Shown here: positions 40,342-49,760 of the stretch, piece after piece
Numbering within the stretch: position 1 is the stretch's first letter
Layout of the letters: each line of letters opens with the position of its first letter
Source: WJMT01 sp964456985
GTDB taxonomy: Bacteria > Acidobacteriota > Aminicenantia > Aminicenantales > Aminicenantaceae
DNA: 64,000 bases
Assembly: GCA_964456985.1 (NCBI GenBank)
Contig: CAYWDH010000007.1
Span: 1-64,000 of the forward strand
Direction: 5' to 3'
Made by a program: the position numbers and the translations under genes
Notes under the pieces: generated by a model
The model's database searches: none
The model's input: the letters and a program-made list of their open reading frames with translations, nothing else
Told to the model about the DNA's origin: nothing

Positions 40342-41476
40342 AAAGGATTTTTTCGACAACAAACTGGCAGAATCCATTCTCTTTTTCTTGGATATAGTAC
40401 AGACGGTTGTTCTTGACCACGGCGTTGATAGGCGTTCTGGAATTCAGCAGGATATCAGCGCTTAATCTGTGTATGAAAATGCCGTCGGGATTGAATACAT
40501 CGATAAAGAATTCGCCGGATTTATCATCCCTTTTATAGGTCAAGACGAACAGATGCCCGTCATTACTGGCAAATATGGTTTGAAAAGGAGGGAAATTTTC
40601 CGGAAAGTATACATATTCCCGGACTCTCTGGTCCATTTTTTCCAGGGCCTGTTTTCTGAATTCTCCCGTTACAGGCACACGCTTATAGTCTTTTCTGATT
40701 TTGCGGACAAGGTTCCCATCCACATTGTGGACCCGAATCTCATAACCGCTTGTCTCGTCCGCAGTGAAGATCAGATCCTCTGATAGGCAGAGGCCGGCTC
40801 CGAAGGGGACTCCGGATATCCTTCGGGTCAATCTTGAGTTCTCCATCCTGTAAACATCCAGTGTTTTAAGGAGCTGAAATTTCTCATCACAAAGTTCTAC
40901 AGGATATTCAAGTGTCTTTGCTTCCGGATCCGGGTGCATTCTTCCAAAAACAACAAAGCAGCTGTTCTTAAGGGGGTGTATCAGAGGGATGTTCAAGTCG
41001 GTACGGATTTCCTTTACAAGCTCTCCATCCGTATCATAATAGACAAGCTTGGTGTTCATAGGATCGGAAACAAGAACCGCGGCTGAGGTTATGGTCAAAT
41101 AACTGGGATGACCGAGTTCTCCCGGGCCCTGGCCGTAGCGGCCAAAAGACGTGATAAAATCTCCGCTTCCGGAGAACTTGAAGATTTGATCTTCTTTCTC
41201 CTGAATGCTCATGACGTAAATGTTCCCATCCGTATCGACACCAAACGAATCCATTTTATGAAGCCCTAATTCCAATACGGATCTCTCTTCAAGGTCGATG
41301 ATCAGTTCCTCTTCTGTTTGCAGAAAGCTATCTTTCTCATTTTGTAAAATATAGGGTTCCTGGCGGTTCATTACAATCTCCACTCCCTCTTCATACAGCT
41401 TCTTCGGCCCTTTGTTCTTTGAAGAACAACCAAAGAAGGTCAATAAAACAATTCCAAAATATATGAATTTTTTCAT
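40334..41476 (-). CDS. 6-bladed beta-propeller lipoprotein
   Basis: A 380-residue lipoprotein (lipobox Cys17, LTFFGCSSK) of the NHL-like 6-bladed beta-propeller group common in Bacteroidota and Acidobacteriota: DSFGVDTDGNIYVMS, KFSGSGDFITSFGRYGQGPG, DPMNTKLVYYDTDGEL and FIDVFNPDGIFIHRL are blade repeats. Likely a periplasmic scaffold or ligand binder. It ends convergently, overlapping the preceding plus-strand gene by 8 bp. Its promoter has an inverted repeat across the -10 box. Confidence 0.82.
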   Translation of the reverse strand: MKKFIYFGIVLLTFFGCSSKNKGPKKLYEEGVEIVMNRQEPYILQNEKDSFLQTEEELIIDLEERSVLELGLHKMDSFGVDTDGNIYVMSIQEKEDQIFKFSGSGDFITSFGRYGQGPGELGHPSYLTITSAAVLVSDPMNTKLVYYDTDGELVKEIRTDLNIPLIHPLKNSCFVVFGRMHPDPEAKTLEYPVELCDEKFQLLKTLDVYRMENSRLTRRISGVPFGAGLCLSEDLIFTADETSGYEIRVHNVDGNLVRKIRKDYKRVPVTGEFRKQALEKMDQRVREYVYFPENFPPFQTIFASNDGHLFVLTYKRDDKSGEFFIDVFNPDGIFIHRLSADILLNSRTPINAVVKNNRLYYIQEKENGFCQFVVEKILFN

Positions 41477-41517
41477 TACTGCTCTCTTTCTTTTTATGTA
41501 TAGTTTTATTTACTTTT

Positions 41518-41535
41518 TGTCTATTATTGTAGACA
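41518..41535. promoter_or_regulatory. Inverted repeat over the -10 box of the propeller gene
   Basis: TGTCTA (41518-41523) and TAGACA (41530-41535), perfect arms with 6-bp centre, overlapping TACAAT of the promoter at 41526-41553. A likely repressor site. Confidence 0.5.
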
Positions 41536-41553
41536 TCTATTTATGAATGTCAA
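41526..41553 (-). promoter_or_regulatory. Promoter of the propeller lipoprotein gene
   Basis: Minus strand TTGACA (41548-41553), 16-bp spacer, TACAAT (41526-41531), giving a leader of about 45 nt. Confidence 0.65.
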
Positions 41554-41606
41554 CACTTATTTATAAAATTTTTCAAACCTTATATGAGATTGTCGAGCGT
41601 TAAAGC

Positions 41607-41969
41607 TCAGTCGGAAAAATAGCCTGCTCTATGGGTCACCCTATAATTTTTTCCCTTGATTTTTACTTTGATTTTTTTGAACTCTCCGTCTGATGTGTAG
41701 TTTTTGGGCGAATAATAGACGAGATAATAATTCTCTGAAGCCTCTACGGCTTTTTTAAATAAATAATCCGGATTTGCAGAGCTGTCAGTCGTCCCCCCGG
41801 TAGCATGAGCCATCTCTGTAAACGCGCTGAATATATTTTCAGACGCCTCCTTCCAAGTCATATCATTAGCGGTCGGATTCTTGGTGATGAAGAGAAAATG
41901 AAACGTCCTCTTCTCTTCTTCATGGCTCCAGTGGTTGTCGTTTCCCTGGAGAATGCTAAGGCGGTCCTG
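41607..41969 (-). pseudogene. VWFA-related acidobacterial protein, C-terminal remnant
   Basis: Minus-strand frame of 120 codons, preceded by a TAA at 41970-41972. It reads DRLSILQGNDNHWSHEEEKR, FLFITKNPTANDMTWKEASE, MAHATGGTTDSSANPDYLF, EASENYYLVYYSPKNY and KIKGKNYRVTHRAGYF. This is the C-terminal part of the VWFA-related proteins typical of Acidobacteriota; the VWA domain itself, with the metal-binding site, is missing. There is no start codon with a ribosome site in the upstream part; an internal ATG at 41861 would leave only 84 residues. Confidence 0.75.
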
Positions 41970-42063
41970 TTAAACAGAAGCATAACCAGCCAGTTTAACA
42001 TCTGAAAAATAAAGTGTTAAAATAAATAAGTATTAACCTGATAGAAAAAGGAGGAATAATATA

Positions 42064-42900
42064 ATGAGAAAGAATGCTTTTTCCATCTTAGGTCTGTGTC
42101 TATTCATACTCTTGACAGCGCCTATTCTATCCGTTGCACAAGAAGACTTACAGGGCAGCAAAGATCATCCTCTTCTTACCCGAATGCCTGATTTTTACAT
42201 CTCAGACTATGAATATAGAGAATTCGACACGGCTGATTTCAAAGATGATAAAGGGGAAGATATTAAGGTCGAAGGACACATTTATGACATTTTCTATGAG
42301 ATCAAAGAAGGGAAGAAGTCTCCAGGAAAATTTCAAGTTTTAAGGAATTATGAAAACGCCATAAAAAAGATCGAAGGTTCAATTATTTACGAAGCAGGAG
42401 AGGAAGCTTGGCTCAAGGTAGAAAAGGCCGGGAAAATAACATGGATTTATGTGGACGCGAGAACTGAAGGTGAATATGAACTGTTAATTGTTGAAAAGGA
42501 GGCAATGGAGCAGGAAGTAACAGCAGATGCTGAAAGCCTAGCAGCAGATATCAGATCAACAGGACATGCCTCGGTTTATGGCATCCATTTTGATTCTGAC
42601 AAAGCCACAATTAAGCCGGAGTCTGAACCGACGCTGAAAGAGATAGCCAAGCTTCTCAAAGAAAATCCCGGATTGAGCTTATATGTGGTCGGGCATACCG
42701 ATAGTGTCGGAAAAATTGACTATAACATGAGGCTATCAAAGACAAGAGCCGAGGCTGTTGTGCAAGCCCTGGTCAAGAATTACGGCATATCTCAAAGCCG
42801 TCTTGATGCCTATGGAGTGGGGCCATTAGCACCGGCCGCCTCAAATGAGACAGAGGAAGGACGGGCCTTAAACCGCAGGGTGGAGTTGGTGAAAAAATAG
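42064..42900 (+). CDS. OmpA-family peptidoglycan-binding protein
   Basis: A 278-residue envelope protein with signal peptide (about 1-25), a middle domain (about 35-150; YISDYEYREFDTADFKDDKG, AWLKVEKAGKITWIYVDART) of a type often found before OmpA domains, and a C-terminal OmpA/MotB domain: GIHFDSDKATIKPES, LYVVGHTDSVG, NMRLSKTRAEAVVQAL, RLDAYGVGPLAPAASN, GRALNRRVEL. The Asp and Arg of the diaminopimelate-binding site are kept. No transmembrane barrel is present. Ribosome site AAAGGAGG. Confidence 0.9.
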   Translation: MRKNAFSILGLCLFILLTAPILSVAQEDLQGSKDHPLLTRMPDFYISDYEYREFDTADFKDDKGEDIKVEGHIYDIFYEIKEGKKSPGKFQVLRNYENAIKKIEGSIIYEAGEEAWLKVEKAGKITWIYVDARTEGEYELLIVEKEAMEQEVTADAESLAADIRSTGHASVYGIHFDSDKATIKPESEPTLKEIAKLLKENPGLSLYVVGHTDSVGKIDYNMRLSKTRAEAVVQALVKNYGISQSRLDAYGVGPLAPAASNETEEGRALNRRVELVKK

Positions 42901-42979
42901 TCCTTAATAAAGAAAATTTTCATGAAAAAAAAGATGTCAGCTTATATTGCCTGAAAAAAATCTAATGGAGGTCCTATTT

Positions 42980-43489
42980 ATGGAAACAAACAACACAAAA
43001 ATGAGAATCGAATATTTTCATGCCTCAAAGTATGGAAACGGGGCCATGGTCGCAGACGAATTCAAGAAGGAGATGGCTGCCAAGGGAATCACTGTCAATG
43101 TCCATCATGTCCGGGATGCCAGAGCAAAGGAGATGCCCGAGGCTGACCTTTACCTTTTCAGCTCACCTGGGCGCATGGGAAAGCCTAAAGGAAAAATGCG
43201 CCGTTTTTTGAAAAAAGCCAAGCTGCCAGCAGGAACCAAGTACGCCATCCTGACAACTGAAGGCGCACCTCAGCCGGACAAGAAGACCGGCCGCATACCC
43301 ACTGAAGAGGAACGGGCCAAATGGCAGCGCATCATTCCGATCATGAACGAAATTCTGCAGGAAAAAGGCCTCGTCAAGGTCGCCGAAGGCAAAGTTCTTG
43401 TGACCGGTATCAAGGGACCGCTTGAGGAGGGCTGGCAGACAAAAGTAAAAGAATTCGCTTCCCTACTCCTTACAAGGGAAAATAAATAA
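42980..43489 (+). CDS. Flavodoxin-domain protein
   Basis: A 169-residue flavodoxin-like protein. The start at 42980 was chosen for its GGAGG ribosome site. The phosphate-binding loop is modified (YFHASKYGNGAMVADEF, in place of the T/S-x-T-G-x-T loop), followed by DLYLFSSPGRMGKPKGKMRR, a typical beta-4 region, and the FMN-isoalloxazine loop TTEGAPQPD. It probably shuttles electrons or reduces quinones. The gene ends inside an 18-bp palindrome (43489-43506). Confidence 0.78.
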   Translation: METNNTKMRIEYFHASKYGNGAMVADEFKKEMAAKGITVNVHHVRDARAKEMPEADLYLFSSPGRMGKPKGKMRRFLKKAKLPAGTKYAILTTEGAPQPDKKTGRIPTEEERAKWQRIIPIMNEILQEKGLVKVAEGKVLVTGIKGPLEEGWQTKVKEFASLLLTRENK

Positions 43490-43506
43490 TTTTAATATAT
43501 TAAAAT
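43489..43506. repeat. 18-bp perfect palindrome
   Basis: ATTTTAATATATTAAAAT, starting at the last base of the flavodoxin stop codon and 107 bp before the second padR gene. Confidence 0.6.
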
Positions 43507-43612
43507 ATCCAACAAACATAATTTTCGATAAAATGCAACCTTTTTGGATTATAAAGAGTCTTAAATAATGAATGATATGTCCTAAAATTAGAAAAATATA
43601 GGCGAGGCAAAA

Positions 43613-43933
43613 ATGAAACTTCTTTCACGCACTGAAGAATTCATTCTGCTTGCAGCTCTTTATCTTAAGGAAGAGGCCTATTCCGTACAGATACGCAAGC
43701 GGTTGAAGGATGTAACGGGAAAAATATGGTCTTACGGCGCTCTTTTTATCTCTTTGGAACAGCTCGTCAGAAAAGGCTATTTAACATCTTCCCTGACCGA
43801 CCCTTTGCCGGAGAGAGGAGGACGAAGCAAGCGAATCTATTCCGTAACTCCTCTAGGCCATAAAGCCTTAAAAGAAATCAAGCAGATGGAACGCAAGATG
43901 TGGGAAACAGCGCCTGATGCGAACGGAGGATAG
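43613..43933 (+). CDS. PadR-family transcriptional regulator (second)
   Basis: A 106-residue short PadR winged-helix protein, closely similar to the one at 22192: LLSRTEEFILLAALYLKEEA, IWSYGALFISLEQLVRKGYL, PERGGRSKRIYSVTPLGHKALKEI. It precedes its permease by 3 bp. A ribosome site (GGCGAGG) is followed by ATG 43613. Confidence 0.9.
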   Translation: MKLLSRTEEFILLAALYLKEEAYSVQIRKRLKDVTGKIWSYGALFISLEQLVRKGYLTSSLTDPLPERGGRSKRIYSVTPLGHKALKEIKQMERKMWETAPDANGG

Positions 43934-43936
43934 GCC

Positions 43937-46552
43937 GTGAAGAACGATAGAAAAATCAAACCACCGAGAACAGCTCGATGGCTTTTCCGGAAAATATTCC
44001 CGGACGGGGGTTTTGACACAACCGTATGTGATCTGGAAGAGAGTTATCGGGAAGTGATCAGGGAGAGGGGTTTGTTTTTTGGCAAAACTTGGTACTGCTT
44101 TCAGGCGCTGGCCGCTTTGTATTTTTTTATCTGTCTGCAAATAAGAGGGGATTTAAGCATGTTCAAGCATCATTTGAAAATAACACTCCGCAATCTCCGG
44201 AGGCAAAAAGGGTATTCTTTTATCAATATTTTCGGCCTGGCTGTCAGCTTCACGGTTGTTATATATATTGCCCTTTTCATCCGAAATGAATTGAGCTTCG
44301 ATAGAGGTAATGAACACCTCGACCGAATGTACACCATCATGATGGGCGGAGAAAAAGGACAGCAGTATATCATTTCAGCGGCGGCTCTGGAGCTTTCTGA
44401 GAATATCCCGGAGATCGTAAAGTACACCCGTCTTGGTTTACAGAACAACTATGCGCTTCAATACCATGGGACAGAAACAGAACACGAGAAGAATATCATG
44501 ATCAAGGATATGACCTACGCCTGGGTTGATCCGGGCATGTTCGAAGTTTTTACCTATGAATTCAAGGCCGGGAATCCTGAGACAGCCTTAGACCAGCCCT
44601 ATTCCATTGTATTGACCGAAGAAGTTGCCAAGAGCCTGTTCGGAGGCAAGGATCCTATCGGAAAAGTCATTACCCTTAACAGCCGTTATGAAATGACTGT
44701 AACCGGAGTGGTGAAGAAGCCTGCGAATTCTCATCTGGATTTGAATGTCTTTGCGTCTATTCTGACCCTGCGATCCATCAGAGGCCCGGATGCTGACCGC
44801 AATTACGAATACAACAGCTATCCTACCTATGTGCTGCTTCCCGAGGAACATGACCTGGAAGCTATCAACCAAAAAATAAACACCCATATGGCTTCGGTTT
44901 TCGAAAGGTTGGGACGGCCCAAGGTTGAGTTTTCCCTTTTTCCGGTGAGCGATATCTATCTCTCCGATTCCGGCACCGTGGGCATTAAAGGGAACAAAAC
45001 ACTTTTATGGATTTTGTTCACTATTGCCGTCTTTATCGTCACTATTGCCGGGATCAACTTTGTCAACCTCAGCACTGCCCGCGCCTCAACACGGGCAAGA
45101 GAGATCGGCATCAAAAAAGTGCTTGGGGTGATGCGGAAAAATCTCATGAGGCAGTTTCTTTCGGAGTCTATTTTCATTGCATTTGTTGCGTTGTGTGCGG
45201 CTCTTGCCTGTGCGGTCTTCTTTTTCCCTTCCTTCAATAAGGCCTTTGCCGTGGGAATTAGTATGGGGAGCCTGTTTAAACCTGGGATGCTCTTTTATCT
45301 TGCAGCAGGAGCTCTCGTCATTGGGATTTTGGCTGGTCTTTATCCGGCTTTCTACCTCTCCGCTTTTCAGCCCGTCACAGTCATCAGAGGTTATGTCACC
45401 CAGGGGAAAAAAGGATCTTTTTTCCGTAAAGCTTTGATTGTTTTCCAGTTCGCGGTTTCTGTGATGCTTATTATCGGAACGCTGACCATCACCAGCCAAA
45501 TCCGCTTTACACGGAACAAAGACCTTGGTTTTAGTACCAAGAACGTGATAACTTTCCCTCAGCCCCGTTTGGATTCATTCCACCGGAATCTCGAAAGCAT
45601 CAAAACCGAACTTCTCCGGCATCCTGATATTTTGGAAGTGTCTTTTTCCAACGGATACCCGGGGCGGCCCTGGAACAATGAATCGCTCAAGCTTGGTGAA
45701 GAGTACATTGGTTTCACTCACTACAGTGCGGATTCCGATTTTGCCGATGTCTACGGCCTGGAACTTCTGGAGGGAAGATTTTTAGATTTAAGCCGGCAAA
45801 GCGATCACCTGCGGGCCGTTGTTATCAATGAGACGGCAGTAAGGGAATTCGGTTTGGAATCCCCTGTCGGCACTCATCTTCCGTACATCCCAAGAGGAAA
45901 TTTAACGGCATTGCCGGAAGAGGAGATCGAAATTATCGGCGTGATCAAGGATTTTCACTGCCGGTCGCTTCACCAGGAAATCAATCCGATCCTCATAAGT
46001 TACAATAAAGACTGGATGTCTCATGGAGGAATTTTGTATTCCGGGGACAATCTCTCTGACTTGGTCAGCCATGCCAAGGAGGTCTGGAAGCGGTTTGCGC
46101 CTGGATTTCCGTTTGAATTCAGCTTCCTGGATCAAGAAATCAAAGGGATGTACGCGAAGGATGAGGTGTTTGAGCAAGCCTTTTTTTATGCAGCTGGCTT
46201 TTCCATTTTAATTGCCTGTTTGGGGCTTTTGGGTCTGGCCTCTTATGTGGCCGCTGAAAGGACCAAAGAAATCGGCATCCGGAAAGTGCTTGGTGCATCG
46301 TATTCCCAGATTCTGATCTTGTTATCGTCTGAATTCACAGCGGCTATCGTTCTAGCTAACCTGATTGCCTGGCCTGTGGCTTATTACTTCATGAAAAAAT
46401 GGCTGGCCCATTTCGCTTACCGGATCGACCTGGGGATTGGGATATTTTTATTATCTGCCCTTCTGGCATTCGGTGTGGCGTTACTTACTGTGGGCTGGCA
46501 TTCTGTAAAAGCAGCCGCTTCTGACCCGGTGGATTCCTTACGGTACGAATAA
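43937..46552 (+). CDS. FtsX/MacB-type permease with prefix domain (second)
   Basis: An 871-residue permease, paralogue of those at 22524 and 51369. GTG start 3 bp after padR. Soluble prefix (LFRKIFPDGGFDTTVCDLEE, about 16-50), first helix at about 95-115 (YSFINIFGLAVSFTVVIYIA), MacB-type periplasmic core, FtsX helices with TRAREIGIKKVLGVMRKNLM, then the second repeat with ERTKEIGIRKVLGASYSQIL and the C-terminal end SLRYE. No ABC ATPase nearby. The substrate is unknown. Confidence 0.87.
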   Translation: MKNDRKIKPPRTARWLFRKIFPDGGFDTTVCDLEESYREVIRERGLFFGKTWYCFQALAALYFFICLQIRGDLSMFKHHLKITLRNLRRQKGYSFINIFGLAVSFTVVIYIALFIRNELSFDRGNEHLDRMYTIMMGGEKGQQYIISAAALELSENIPEIVKYTRLGLQNNYALQYHGTETEHEKNIMIKDMTYAWVDPGMFEVFTYEFKAGNPETALDQPYSIVLTEEVAKSLFGGKDPIGKVITLNSRYEMTVTGVVKKPANSHLDLNVFASILTLRSIRGPDADRNYEYNSYPTYVLLPEEHDLEAINQKINTHMASVFERLGRPKVEFSLFPVSDIYLSDSGTVGIKGNKTLLWILFTIAVFIVTIAGINFVNLSTARASTRAREIGIKKVLGVMRKNLMRQFLSESIFIAFVALCAALACAVFFFPSFNKAFAVGISMGSLFKPGMLFYLAAGALVIGILAGLYPAFYLSAFQPVTVIRGYVTQGKKGSFFRKALIVFQFAVSVMLIIGTLTITSQIRFTRNKDLGFSTKNVITFPQPRLDSFHRNLESIKTELLRHPDILEVSFSNGYPGRPWNNESLKLGEEYIGFTHYSADSDFADVYGLELLEGRFLDLSRQSDHLRAVVINETAVREFGLESPVGTHLPYIPRGNLTALPEEEIEIIGVIKDFHCRSLHQEINPILISYNKDWMSHGGILYSGDNLSDLVSHAKEVWKRFAPGFPFEFSFLDQEIKGMYAKDEVFEQAFFYAAGFSILIACLGLLGLASYVAAERTKEIGIRKVLGASYSQILILLSSEFTAAIVLANLIAWPVAYYFMKKWLAHFAYRIDLGIGIFLLSALLAFGVALLTVGWHSVKAAASDPVDSLRYE

Positions 46553-46679
46553 TCTGTAAGAATAATTGTATTACTCGATAATTCGGGAAAAGATCGCAGC
46601 GCAACTTTATATGGAGAGAGGAAGTTTATATAATTGACATATCTTATTCATAAAAAAGGTAAAAAAGGAGCTATCTGTC

Positions 46680-47885
46680 ATGAAAAAAAAACTTAGAGGA
46701 GCCTTTTGTGTTTTGCTGTTTATTTCACTGGTCTTTTCTTTTTCCCTCTCCCAGGAAATCGAGACCAAAGACGGAGTCAAATTCATCCACAATACAGAGA
46801 AAAGCCTGAAGAAAAATAAGGCACACATTTCCTTAGAGCTGGTCAATACTCTGGGAGATATAAACACGCCCGATGAAAACCTGGCCTTTTATCTTCCCGA
46901 AGATATTGTCATGGATACAAAAGGGAATATGTACATCCTTGACTCAGGAAACCACAGGATACAGAAATTCACTCCTGATTACCAATATCTTGCCACCATA
47001 GGAAGGCAGGGCCAGGGACCCGGAGAATTTTATTTTCCTTCATCTCTGGATATAGGACAAGACAATTATCTCTATGTCTCGGACCCGCAGAACAAAAGAA
47101 TCCAGATACTCAAGCCTGACGGCACAGAATACAAGACCATCAAGTTTCTCAATGAGAGCGTAGGGTCTATAAAACTGCTTCACTCCGGGAACATCATCAT
47201 GAACCCAGCCGGAGGTTTTATAATGATTCCTTCATTTGAGGAAAACGAGCTCTCCAAACTGATTAAAGTCTATGATAGAGAAGGCAATCTTGTCCGTGAA
47301 TTCGGTGAGCCGTTCGATTTTAAACACATACTTATGAACCGAATGGGAAACCAGTATGAATTTGCCGTGGATGAAGATGACTGTATTTATGTCACGTTCA
47401 TGCACCAGAACAGAATAGAAAAATATTCTCCCGAAGGAAAGCTTTTATGGAGAGCTGACCGGTCTCTAAATTACAGTATGGATCCTCCTAAAAACAAAGG
47501 AACGAGGGAAGCAAAGGGAGGCATGCAAAGGATTCAGCTTCCCCAGATGAACAAATGCAGCGAGGGGATTTCCGTGGACCCTAAAGGAAGAGTTTGGGCC
47601 ATCACAATGACCAGACAGCTCAAAGAAGATGAAAGAGTGGGCATGTCATTGAGTGTAAGTAATATAAACGGACAGCGATCCACTTCTGTGAAACTCCAAG
47701 GGAGTACAGAGCAGACAAAGACCGATGCTTATGGGCTTGAAGTGTACAGCCCAGACGGAATTCTGATCCAAAGGATTCCTCTGGATCATTTCGTGAATGG
47801 AATCCAAATCCTCAAAGACAGAGTGTTTCTCCTGGATAAAGAACGCGGGACTAAATACTACGAATACAAGATCATAGAAAATTAG
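46680..47885 (+). CDS. Secreted 6-bladed beta-propeller (NHL-like) protein
   Basis: A 401-residue protein with signal peptide (about 1-25, cleaved after SLSQ) and NHL-like blades: LPEDIVMDTKGNMYILDSGN, HRIQKFTPDYQYLATIGRQG, YLYVSDPQNKRIQILKPDG, IEKYSPEGKLLWRADRSL. Relative of the lipoprotein at 40334 but not lipidated. It is likely a periplasmic protein. It ends convergently with the VKOR fusion gene. Ribosome site AAAGGAG. Confidence 0.83.
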   Translation: MKKKLRGAFCVLLFISLVFSFSLSQEIETKDGVKFIHNTEKSLKKNKAHISLELVNTLGDINTPDENLAFYLPEDIVMDTKGNMYILDSGNHRIQKFTPDYQYLATIGRQGQGPGEFYFPSSLDIGQDNYLYVSDPQNKRIQILKPDGTEYKTIKFLNESVGSIKLLHSGNIIMNPAGGFIMIPSFEENELSKLIKVYDREGNLVREFGEPFDFKHILMNRMGNQYEFAVDEDDCIYVTFMHQNRIEKYSPEGKLLWRADRSLNYSMDPPKNKGTREAKGGMQRIQLPQMNKCSEGISVDPKGRVWAITMTRQLKEDERVGMSLSVSNINGQRSTSVKLQGSTEQTKTDAYGLEVYSPDGILIQRIPLDHFVNGIQILKDRVFLLDKERGTKYYEYKIIEN

Positions 47886-47910
47886 CCTGGATGATGAACG
47901 AGGTAAGTAT

Positions 47911-49167
47911 TTATTTCTTGGGGGGCTTTGTCGGAACCCAGTTTTCCATAAAACTTTTCCTTCCTTCGTGTTCATCAACTAGTGCCTGAAAAATGGCCCG
48001 CATCTGTTCATAAGGAAGCGTGCCGATAACCATATGCCCGTTTATGATCATAGTTGGTGTGGAGCGGATTCCATAATCATACCGATCCGAGGTCTTCTTA
48101 TACTCTTTTCCCGTGTTCACAATGATGTCAACCATCTCCCTTACAGAAGGATCTTGTGCCAACTCATAGACTCCATATCTTTGAGCCAGCTCCTTTCTCC
48201 ACTCAGGGCTTGAACGGGCAACATTAAAATTCGCAAAGATCTCATTATGTATGTCCATGAACTTTTCCGGATCCGCGGCCGCATAATAAGCAAGTTCACA
48301 GGCTCCCGGATGGATATCCTTATCGACCACACTGTTGCATCCTCCCTCCAGCGGAAAAAACTGAAAGGCAATATTGATCTTCCCGGCAAATTCTTCCTTA
48401 AACAGGTTGAACTGCTGTTCAAGAAACAAGCAATCCGGGCAGAGAAAGTCAGCATACTCGACAATATGAATAGGGGCTTCTTCGAACTCCTCTGTCGAAC
48501 GGGCAGTCCAGTACGGTGAAATAAAGCTGGGATTTCCCACAACGGGGAGCTCATAAAACTGTTTGACCACTCTCATGGCCACTGCTTCCTGAGCTTCCTT
48601 TCTGGCTTTGTGGTATTCGACCATTCCATAGGAAGCAATACCCACAACCAGAACAAAAGTTAAAAGCATCTTTAAAGAAGGATTGATAAACCGATGGAAA
48701 ATCCCTTTTTCCTTTCTGACCGAATATTTAAAAAAAAGAATAAAACTGAACAAAGAAAAAACATAATATCCAAGGCAGAAAAGACAAAGTGTATGGTTTA
48801 TAAAAATTGAAAAGAGGAAGAGAAAAATAACTCCGATGATATTCACTAAAGATATAAATGCATTGGTGAGTTCAAATTTTTCGGATGGAAAGACAGCTCC
48901 CAGCATTACCAGAGCTCCCACTATGAATCCAAAAAGCCCTATGGGAACTCCCATAACTTGTGAGAGGGACGAAAACGCTGAGCTGTCACAGTTAAAAAAA
49001 GTGCTTATGTCGCAGAAGGATCCTTCAAATATTGACTCAGGATAATTCGCCAGAAAAAAGTGCTGAACAGTTAGAACCGATGCGGCCGCCATTCCCAGTC
49101 CTGAGACAAAGCTGAGAAACCGCGGCCAGGTCACGCCTTTCATTGTCAAAGACTTGTTCATATTCAT
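47911..49167 (-). CDS. VKOR-DsbA fusion (disulfide bond formation)
   Basis: A 418-residue inner-membrane protein that unites both steps of oxidative folding. Residues 15-145 form a vitamin K epoxide reductase domain with the loop cysteines Cys52 and Cys60 and the active-site pair Cys128-Cys131 (CLFC). Residues about 225-410 form a DsbA/Thioredoxin_4 domain with Cys243-Cys246 (FLCPDCLFL) and the cis-Pro region RSTPTMIINGH. VKOR reoxidises the thioredoxin domain and passes electrons to quinone. It substitutes for DsbA/DsbB. The gene is followed convergently by the propeller gene. Confidence 0.93.
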   Translation of the reverse strand: MNMNKSLTMKGVTWPRFLSFVSGLGMAAASVLTVQHFFLANYPESIFEGSFCDISTFFNCDSSAFSSLSQVMGVPIGLFGFIVGALVMLGAVFPSEKFELTNAFISLVNIIGVIFLFLFSIFINHTLCLFCLGYYVFSLFSFILFFKYSVRKEKGIFHRFINPSLKMLLTFVLVVGIASYGMVEYHKARKEAQEAVAMRVVKQFYELPVVGNPSFISPYWTARSTEEFEEAPIHIVEYADFLCPDCLFLEQQFNLFKEEFAGKINIAFQFFPLEGGCNSVVDKDIHPGACELAYYAAADPEKFMDIHNEIFANFNVARSSPEWRKELAQRYGVYELAQDPSVREMVDIIVNTGKEYKKTSDRYDYGIRSTPTMIINGHMVIGTLPYEQMRAIFQALVDEHEGRKSFMENWVPTKPPKK

Positions 49168-49233
49168 AAATCACTTCTCCAAAAAAATGTGAATTGTGTT
49201 ATAGGATAGGCTCTTTTTACAATTTATTCAAGC

Positions 49234-49737
49234 TCAATCGAGAGGCCAAAATTGATTGTCAAACCAAATTTTTTCCTTAAGGTCATTGTCTATTCGAGCG
49301 AGCATCACCATATGACCTTTTTCCCAGTCTCTGAGCCAAGTAAAAAGAGCTCTTTCGTCCTCTGACTGGGCCGCTTCAGCGTGGTCTGAATAATATCTAA
49401 CTGAATTTTTCTCGAATTCCAGGGCTGCTGAAATAACCGCAGCCTCATACCCGGCTCCGGATACATTCTCTTTAATAATATCCGTTAAGACCGCTTCCGA
49501 TGTTTCGGCGTGAGAATCTTTAATTCCGGACAAATCAAAGCCTTCACCTTTGGAGATACGGGAAAACTGTTTGTTCAGTACATTTATATGTTTCTCTTCT
49601 TCCCTAGCCAGCATGCTGAAAAGGTCTTTTACAGCCTGCGCTTGAGATGTGTCTATAACAGACTTATAAAGAGCTCTGCCTTTATGTTCCAAAAGAATGG
49701 CTCCTTTTAGAATCTCGAGGATTTTGTTTTCGGACAT
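49234..49737 (-). CDS. Ferritin-like/rubrerythrin-type diiron protein
   Basis: A 167-residue four-helix protein with the diiron ligands of the rubrerythrin/ferritin-like fold: LLEHKGRALYKSV, REEEKHINVL, ALEFEKNSVRYYSDHA and DWEKGHMVML. It lacks the C-terminal rubredoxin domain. Probably peroxide scavenging or iron handling in the cytoplasm. Strong ribosome site GAAGGAGGAATT. It lies just upstream of the VKOR fusion on the same strand, 66 bp apart, so a shared redox-stress role is plausible. Confidence 0.85.
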   Translation of the reverse strand: MSENKILEILKGAILLEHKGRALYKSVIDTSQAQAVKDLFSMLAREEEKHINVLNKQFSRISKGEGFDLSGIKDSHAETSEAVLTDIIKENVSGAGYEAAVISAALEFEKNSVRYYSDHAEAAQSEDERALFTWLRDWEKGHMVMLARIDNDLKEKIWFDNQFWPLD

Positions 49738-49760
49738 AATTCCTCCTTCCTTTGACTATC

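Noticed and set aside
46632..46660. TTGACA before the propeller gene at 46680 as a promoter
   Set aside because: The -35 box is perfect but no acceptable -10 box occurs 15-19 bp downstream, so it was not listed.
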